Below are positions 59,554 to 64,000 of a stretch of DNA of 64,000 nucleotides, piece after piece. Below the pieces are notes generated by a model. It did not search any database. It was not told the origin of the DNA and saw only the letters and a list, made by a program, of their open reading frames with translations. Numbering within the stretch: the stretch's first letter is position 1; each line of letters begins with the position of its first letter. The stretch is taken from the NCBI GenBank assembly GCA_902362865.1, contig CABIYE010000002.1:248001-312000 (forward strand), given 5' to 3'. The position numbers were made by a program, and so were the translations under genes. This DNA comes from Clostridiaceae bacterium. GTDB lineage: Bacteria; Bacillota; Clostridia; Lachnospirales; Lachnospiraceae.

Positions 59554-60310
59554 TCCTGCGATATTCCTTTTTCCATTCTTCATAAACTTCTTCCGTCATA
59601 TCTATATCTATCGATTCGTCTACTTCCTTCATTTCCTCCTTAAGCTGAGAATTCAGGCTTAAAAACACCGGTTCCTTTGACAGCATCTTTGCATACTCTT
59701 TTTCCGGCATATACCGGTAACAGCAATACAGATACGTCTTAAGCATCTTATCATCCTGACAGGTCTCATACCCTTTTTCATACATCTTTGCTGCTTCCTC
59801 ATAAAGGAACATCCTTCCATAAGCAGAACCAATGCAGCCGTATATATGTCCATAAAAGTCTTTTCCCACAGAATCATCCCACTCTTTATTCAAAATGGAC
59901 TGATAAACAAGAATTGCCGATGAATATTCTCCTGTTTTCAAAAGATTGTCTGCCTTGAATTTTTCACGCTCTACATCATTTTGATTCCGCAGCTGCTCCA
60001 GGACATTATGAATCTTTGTAATCTCTGCCGCCGAATAGATGGATGCATGGCTCAATACCGTCAGCACGAATTGCTCCATCGGCGCATTCTGATTCAACTG
60101 TTCTCTCAATTCATCCGCCAATGCAGACAGACCCAGTTCATCGTCCAGCCAGTCGCAAAGCTGCCGGTTTGTAATGGTATAATCTATCAAGTAAAGATTA
60201 TTGCAGAAATAGTAACATAGCTCTTCCATTGTATAAATGTGCATATGCACTCTGGATATTTCATATGGATGTCTTGCTTTCTTTTTATGACAAAGAATTA
60301 AACTGCCCAT
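59543..60310 (-). CDS. TPR-like protein, unknown
   Basis: A 255-residue, mainly helical protein after AGGAGG. It reads MEELCYYFCNNLYLIDYTIT, then TPR-like pairs: FKADNLLKTGEYSSAILVYQ and YEEAAKMYEKGYETCQDDKM. It overlaps the DUF5716 gene by 26 nt, so the two are coupled. In related bacteria the three genes occur together; the function is unknown. Confidence 0.65.
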   Translation of the reverse strand: MGSLILCHKKKARHPYEISRVHMHIYTMEELCYYFCNNLYLIDYTITNRQLCDWLDDELGLSALADELREQLNQNAPMEQFVLTVLSHASIYSAAEITKIHNVLEQLRNQNDVEREKFKADNLLKTGEYSSAILVYQSILNKEWDDSVGKDFYGHIYGCIGSAYGRMFLYEEAAKMYEKGYETCQDDKMLKTYLYCCYRYMPEKEYAKMLSKEPVFLSLNSQLKEEMKEVDESIDIDMTEEVYEEWKKEYRRIDK

Positions 60311-61568
60311 TGCTTCCTCCTAAATGTATAACCTTTTCCACCTGGAAATCTGTAGCCGGGAAAAAATCTCCGAACCCCGCGTCCTTAAAAGTAATCTTAC
60401 ATGTTTTTTCATCCAAAAACATCGTCTCGATAGACAGCCGCAGAGAATAATCTCTCCGCTCCGGCAAACCTGCAAGTGATACCGTCTCTGCTTCAAGCTC
60501 TCCGGTTGCCAGGGATTCTACATGAATCTCAATATCCGAAGTATCTTCAAGCAGCACTTCCCATTGTCCGTCAGCTTCATACCAGTGCGACCCCCATGCC
60601 ACAATCGGATACCAGGCCTCCTTCCCATTTACCCGCATACGCAGACAAATCTGTTCCATCATCTTTGTCTCATCCAAATATACCGGACTTCCCTCATAAT
60701 CCCTGCACCTTCTGTAAGAGGTATAGCAAGCTCCCTTACTGTACAAATTATTTCCGATAAAAGCTCTTCGTCCATTACAAAGCACCTTCAAAGAATTCGG
60801 ATACCAGTTGTTTTCAAATCCTTCTCCTGTTAAGAACACAGAAGATACCACTTTTTTATCAAAAACCCCTTGTATGAAGGTCTTAAATCTTTCATCTGCA
60901 TTCTTCGCCTTCTCTACATTCAAAACAGGATAAATCGCTGCCAGCTCCTGCATCTGAGCCCTTGCCACTTCATCAACGGCTACAAACACATCGTTTCCCC
61001 TCCCTGTTATTGTGCGCAGCTTCCGCAGCATATACGCCCGTATTTCATTGCCATCACAATAAAACAACGCCGCCTCATACTGCCACAATTCCTTGGGCTG
61101 GTAAAACATATAGTGACAGAAACTTTCCTTATAATCCTGTACATAAACCCGTTCTTTCGGTACGCCGATAAACTGTCCGATTCCTTTTAACATCTTGCTG
61201 ATGTCGATATTAGTATAAGGCACCGAAAAGGTAATGTACTCAATATTCTTAAACTGTTCCAGTGCAAGCTGAATGTACTTTGCCAGAAGCCAGATTGCTT
61301 CATGTGTCTTTGCGCCCACACGGATTTTTTCCTGATGCACGGCTCTCCGGAACAGATCCGATACTGTACATCCTTCATTAATCGTCGCCAGACGCTTCGC
61401 CTCTCTTCCATACACCCACGCATTCTGATAGTATCCCAGCACAAGTGGAAGCTGGTAGTTTTCTACAGCCGTTTCCAAGGTCTCCGGCTCATGGGATGCC
61501 TCGTTATAAAAGCTGATCTGACATGTCTTTTCATTCAATTCAAATCCTAATATTTTCCCGTCCTTCAC
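60285..61568 (-). CDS. DUF5716-type protein (actin/Hsp70-like fold)
   Basis: A 427-residue protein from GTG 61568 (AAGGAGG upstream). The N-terminus ILGFELNEKTCQISFYNEAS resembles the phosphate-binding start of Hsp70/actin-like ATPases, and FLTGEGFENNWYPNSLKVL is placed like an actin-fold adenosine motif. The C-terminal part is beta-rich (SDIEIHVESLATGELEAETV). I know it as a family of unknown function found beside DUF5717 in Lachnospiraceae. An Hsp70-like assembly or signalling role is an inference. Confidence 0.65.
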   Translation of the reverse strand: MKDGKILGFELNEKTCQISFYNEASHEPETLETAVENYQLPLVLGYYQNAWVYGREAKRLATINEGCTVSDLFRRAVHQEKIRVGAKTHEAIWLLAKYIQLALEQFKNIEYITFSVPYTNIDISKMLKGIGQFIGVPKERVYVQDYKESFCHYMFYQPKELWQYEAALFYCDGNEIRAYMLRKLRTITGRGNDVFVAVDEVARAQMQELAAIYPVLNVEKAKNADERFKTFIQGVFDKKVVSSVFLTGEGFENNWYPNSLKVLCNGRRAFIGNNLYSKGACYTSYRRCRDYEGSPVYLDETKMMEQICLRMRVNGKEAWYPIVAWGSHWYEADGQWEVLLEDTSDIEIHVESLATGELEAETVSLAGLPERRDYSLRLSIETMFLDEKTCKITFKDAGFGDFFPATDFQVEKVIHLGGSNGQFNSLS

Positions 61569-61593
61569 CTTGCATAGCCTCCTTTGTCCTTAT

Positions 61594-64000
61594 CTAAAAT
61601 TCCTGAAAAATCCGTTCTGCCATGAGCAGTTCCTGCTGATAATCCATCATTGCCTTCTTCCGCTCTGCCGCTCCCATCTCCGACATGGCATTCAATTTAC
61701 CAAATCTTCCGATAGACGGAATCCTGCGCTTCTGCTCAAGCACTCTTTCTTCCTGTGTGATAATCTTATTTTCCTGTGTTTCCTGAAAATAATAACGAAT
61801 CCCTTCATTCTTATAGAGCATAAAAGTTTTCACATATATATTTTCATACATGGGAGTAAGTCCCTCGCTCCGGTAATCCAGTTCTTCTGACTCTCCGTTT
61901 TTCATTTTATAGAAAATTCTTACTTTCCCGCCTTTTGATGCCCTGTATTCTACCATCACTTTATCATAAAGCTGCGTCTCTCTCAGCCATGCTTCATCAT
62001 ACTCCAGATAGAAAGGAAATACAATCTGCTTCTCGCACATTTCCTGCAGCACCTGATGCAGAAGTTCTCCGATCTCGTCATCATATTCCCTGTCAGAATA
62101 GTACCGTAGCACAGCAATCTTGCAGATGTCCGCCAATTCTTCCTTTAACTTATATTCGTTAATAATAATTTCAAATACAGATTCCCCATTGATTCTCCCA
62201 TTTACCATATACTCTCTGGATGCATATGCCAAATACGCCTGTTTCAAGCGGAAATACGGATTCCCATTCAGATAATAATCCAGAAAAATCTCTTCTTCCC
62301 CGAACATATCTTCTGAGAAAATCATCTGTGTAATGATCCGCTCTCCCAGCTTCACAACCAACACTCCATATTCTTTTGCAGTCTCCCACAGTTTCTTCAT
62401 ATCCCTGGTCGCCCCACAATAGAAATTGGCAAGATAGGTAAGAATCACCTTGTCATACTGCTGCCGCTTAAACAACTCAAAACACAGATACAACAGGAAA
62501 TCATCTTCCTCGTAATTATCTTCCCGTATTCTTTTACTGCAAAGACGGAAAATCTCTTTCTCATCAAAAGCATCCATTCCCTTCATCCGCAGATTCTCAA
62601 ACGTAGGCTCTTCCTTGTTCCTTTCATAGGACCAATTGGATATATGTGTCATATATTTCTTACACATCTCCATAAAACGAGGTTCATAGAGCAGACGAAC
62701 CGTCTCGTACAAGATGGAATCCGTATAGTGCCGCCCGTCCTTTCCTTCCCAGATAATACGTGCGTCTTTGTCATAAAGGTACACAATCGTCCCTTCTTTC
62801 CTGACCGGAACCCTTTGTTTGATACTTCCGTCCTTCTCAATAACCAGCACACATTTCATATTATCTGCCTTTGTCGTCACCCGATAAGCATAGCAAAGAT
62901 CATACATCGCCTCCAGTCGTTCTCCTGTCATCTCTTCTTCTGTACAAAAGCGTTTATAAATAATCTTCAGAGAATCACTGATATGGCGCTTCATCAGCTG
63001 TTCCCAGGCAAACTGTACCATCTGCTCCCGGTAACTGATATAAAGGTCACTGGCATACTGCTCGTGCGTGATCAGATTCGCATACAACAGCGCCGCCTTC
63101 TTATAATTCAGGTTATTCCCATGCATAAAATACAGAAAAATCGAACGCGGAAGTGCATCCCTGACTTTCGACTCATCAATCGTAGCCATATAATATTCAT
63201 ATAACTGCGCTATCTTAAGCTCCGCATCTACCGCCCTCTGATACCATACAAAATAACGTCTTTCATCTTTATTGCCTTTAATCAAAAATGTACAGATTGC
63301 ATTCAAAATCATGGGTTCCTTGTACATGTCATAAATCCGCTCCAGAACCCGGAACAATCCTTCATGATAACTTTTCTGCTGGCTGGCAAGATTTGCCACA
63401 TAAAGAGCTAATTCTTTCGTCATCAAACGGTATTTCGATGCAAAATTCAGTACCTGGAATTCAAATTTTCCCAACTTCTTTAGCAGATTTGTCTTTTCCT
63501 TATAGCAGCGATATGCCTCCAGATAAATCAGGACCTGATTCGTATCATATGCATAAAACTGCTGCTCCAGCACTTTAATCCTCCGATAAGGATCTTTGTA
63601 CTGCGAGTCTATATCAAGAAGCATAAGAAAAAGCTCCCAGGAATCCTGATGCCGCATCCACACCTTCCCTATCTCATCAATCACTCTCTCCACATGGCTT
63701 CCCTGCCTGCGGATCAGCGCTGTCAGATACAAATAATAAGCATTGCTCTTCGGATCTTTTCCAATTGCGAACCGGTTATAATTATAGTTTTCCAGGATCC
63801 ACTTTGCTTCTTCAATGTAATTGCCAATAATATAAATATGCGCAAGGAATAATTGGATCATATCGTCCAGCGGGGCATGAGTACGCATCTCCTTTGCCTT
63901 TTCAATCGCACTTTCACTCCAACGGTTCAATTCCATCCTCCCCGCCATATAAGAAATATATTCCTTCATAATCTGCGCCATCAAAAATGTAACTTCTCTT
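61594..64000 (-). CDS. DUF5717-type large helical repeat protein, partial
   Basis: The frame is open to the window edge, so the N-terminus is outside; about 802 residues are visible. It is made of helical, TPR-like units (RWSESAIEKAKEMRTHAPLD, EEAKWILENYNYNRFAIGKD, LLKKLGKFEFQVLNFASKYR). The C-terminal region (YENIYVKTFMLYKNEGIRYY) is beta-rich. It lies 25 nt before the DUF5716 gene, and the two families usually pair. Function unknown; size suggests a scaffold. Confidence 0.65.
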   Translation of the reverse strand, partial: REVTFLMAQIMKEYISYMAGRMELNRWSESAIEKAKEMRTHAPLDDMIQLFLAHIYIIGNYIEEAKWILENYNYNRFAIGKDPKSNAYYLYLTALIRRQGSHVERVIDEIGKVWMRHQDSWELFLMLLDIDSQYKDPYRRIKVLEQQFYAYDTNQVLIYLEAYRCYKEKTNLLKKLGKFEFQVLNFASKYRLMTKELALYVANLASQQKSYHEGLFRVLERIYDMYKEPMILNAICTFLIKGNKDERRYFVWYQRAVDAELKIAQLYEYYMATIDESKVRDALPRSIFLYFMHGNNLNYKKAALLYANLITHEQYASDLYISYREQMVQFAWEQLMKRHISDSLKIIYKRFCTEEEMTGERLEAMYDLCYAYRVTTKADNMKCVLVIEKDGSIKQRVPVRKEGTIVYLYDKDARIIWEGKDGRHYTDSILYETVRLLYEPRFMEMCKKYMTHISNWSYERNKEEPTFENLRMKGMDAFDEKEIFRLCSKRIREDNYEEDDFLLYLCFELFKRQQYDKVILTYLANFYCGATRDMKKLWETAKEYGVLVVKLGERIITQMIFSEDMFGEEEIFLDYYLNGNPYFRLKQAYLAYASREYMVNGRINGESVFEIIINEYKLKEELADICKIAVLRYYSDREYDDEIGELLHQVLQEMCEKQIVFPFYLEYDEAWLRETQLYDKVMVEYRASKGGKVRIFYKMKNGESEELDYRSEGLTPMYENIYVKTFMLYKNEGIRYYFQETQENKIITQEERVLEQKRRIPSIGRFGKLNAMSEMGAAERKKAMMDYQQELLMAERIFQEF

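Overview
The window reads as a chromosomal segment of an anaerobic, low-to-mid GC Firmicute, most likely a Lachnospiraceae-type gut clostridium. The evidence is strong AGGAGG ribosome binding sites, a selenium-dependent glycine reductase operon, and a DUF5717/DUF5716 gene pair at the right edge that I associate with Lachnospiraceae. Every gene I can support is on the minus strand, so transcription runs from right to left. No tRNA, rRNA, CRISPR array or insertion sequence was seen.

Positions 1 to about 40,400 are most of a prophage with a contractile (P2/Mu-like) tail and a lambda-like head and packaging module. In transcription order it has: small regulators and accessory proteins (40.4-37.7 kb); a nucleic-acid module with an SNF2-like helicase whose gene is split by an inserted cytosine-methyltransferase cassette (37.7-33.7 kb); a GHKL-type ATPase, an MT-A70 methyltransferase and small replication proteins (33.7-30.0 kb); a CHC2 primase fused to a DUF927 helicase, followed by an iteron-rich region that is a good candidate origin (29.3-26.2 kb); HD, VRR-NUC, ASCH and RinA-like genes (26.2-22.4 kb); a palindrome-rich, T-poor intergenic region (21.5-20.8 kb); a ParB-fused methyltransferase, terminase, portal, protease and capsid (20.8-12.5 kb); and connector, sheath, tube, chaperone with a -1 frameshift, tape measure and baseplate genes running off the left edge. 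Integrase, repressor, holin and tail fibre are not in the window, so the left end of the element lies outside.

From 40.5 to 64 kb is host chromosome. It holds a two-gene ThrE-type exporter whose first subunit carries an N-terminal GNAT domain, and an anchored surface-type protein. Next is the glycine reductase operon grdX-grdE-grdB-trxB-trxA-grdA-grdC-grdD. It is preceded by a promoter, a glycine riboswitch and a terminator. Selenocysteine UGA codons lie inside grdB and grdA, and thioredoxin has the unusual CVPC active site. A glycine/alanine:cation symporter lies just upstream. Together these genes import glycine and reduce it to acetyl phosphate, using electrons from NADPH through TrxB and TrxA.

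Farther right are a purC-purF-purB operon, a polar amino-acid ABC transporter (binding protein, permease, ATPase), and a TPR/DUF5716/DUF5717 cluster that runs off the right edge. The observations most worth following are: the methyltransferase broken at two poly-G tracts, which suggests phase variation; its apparent insertion into the SNF2 gene; and the two-family iteron region beside the primase.
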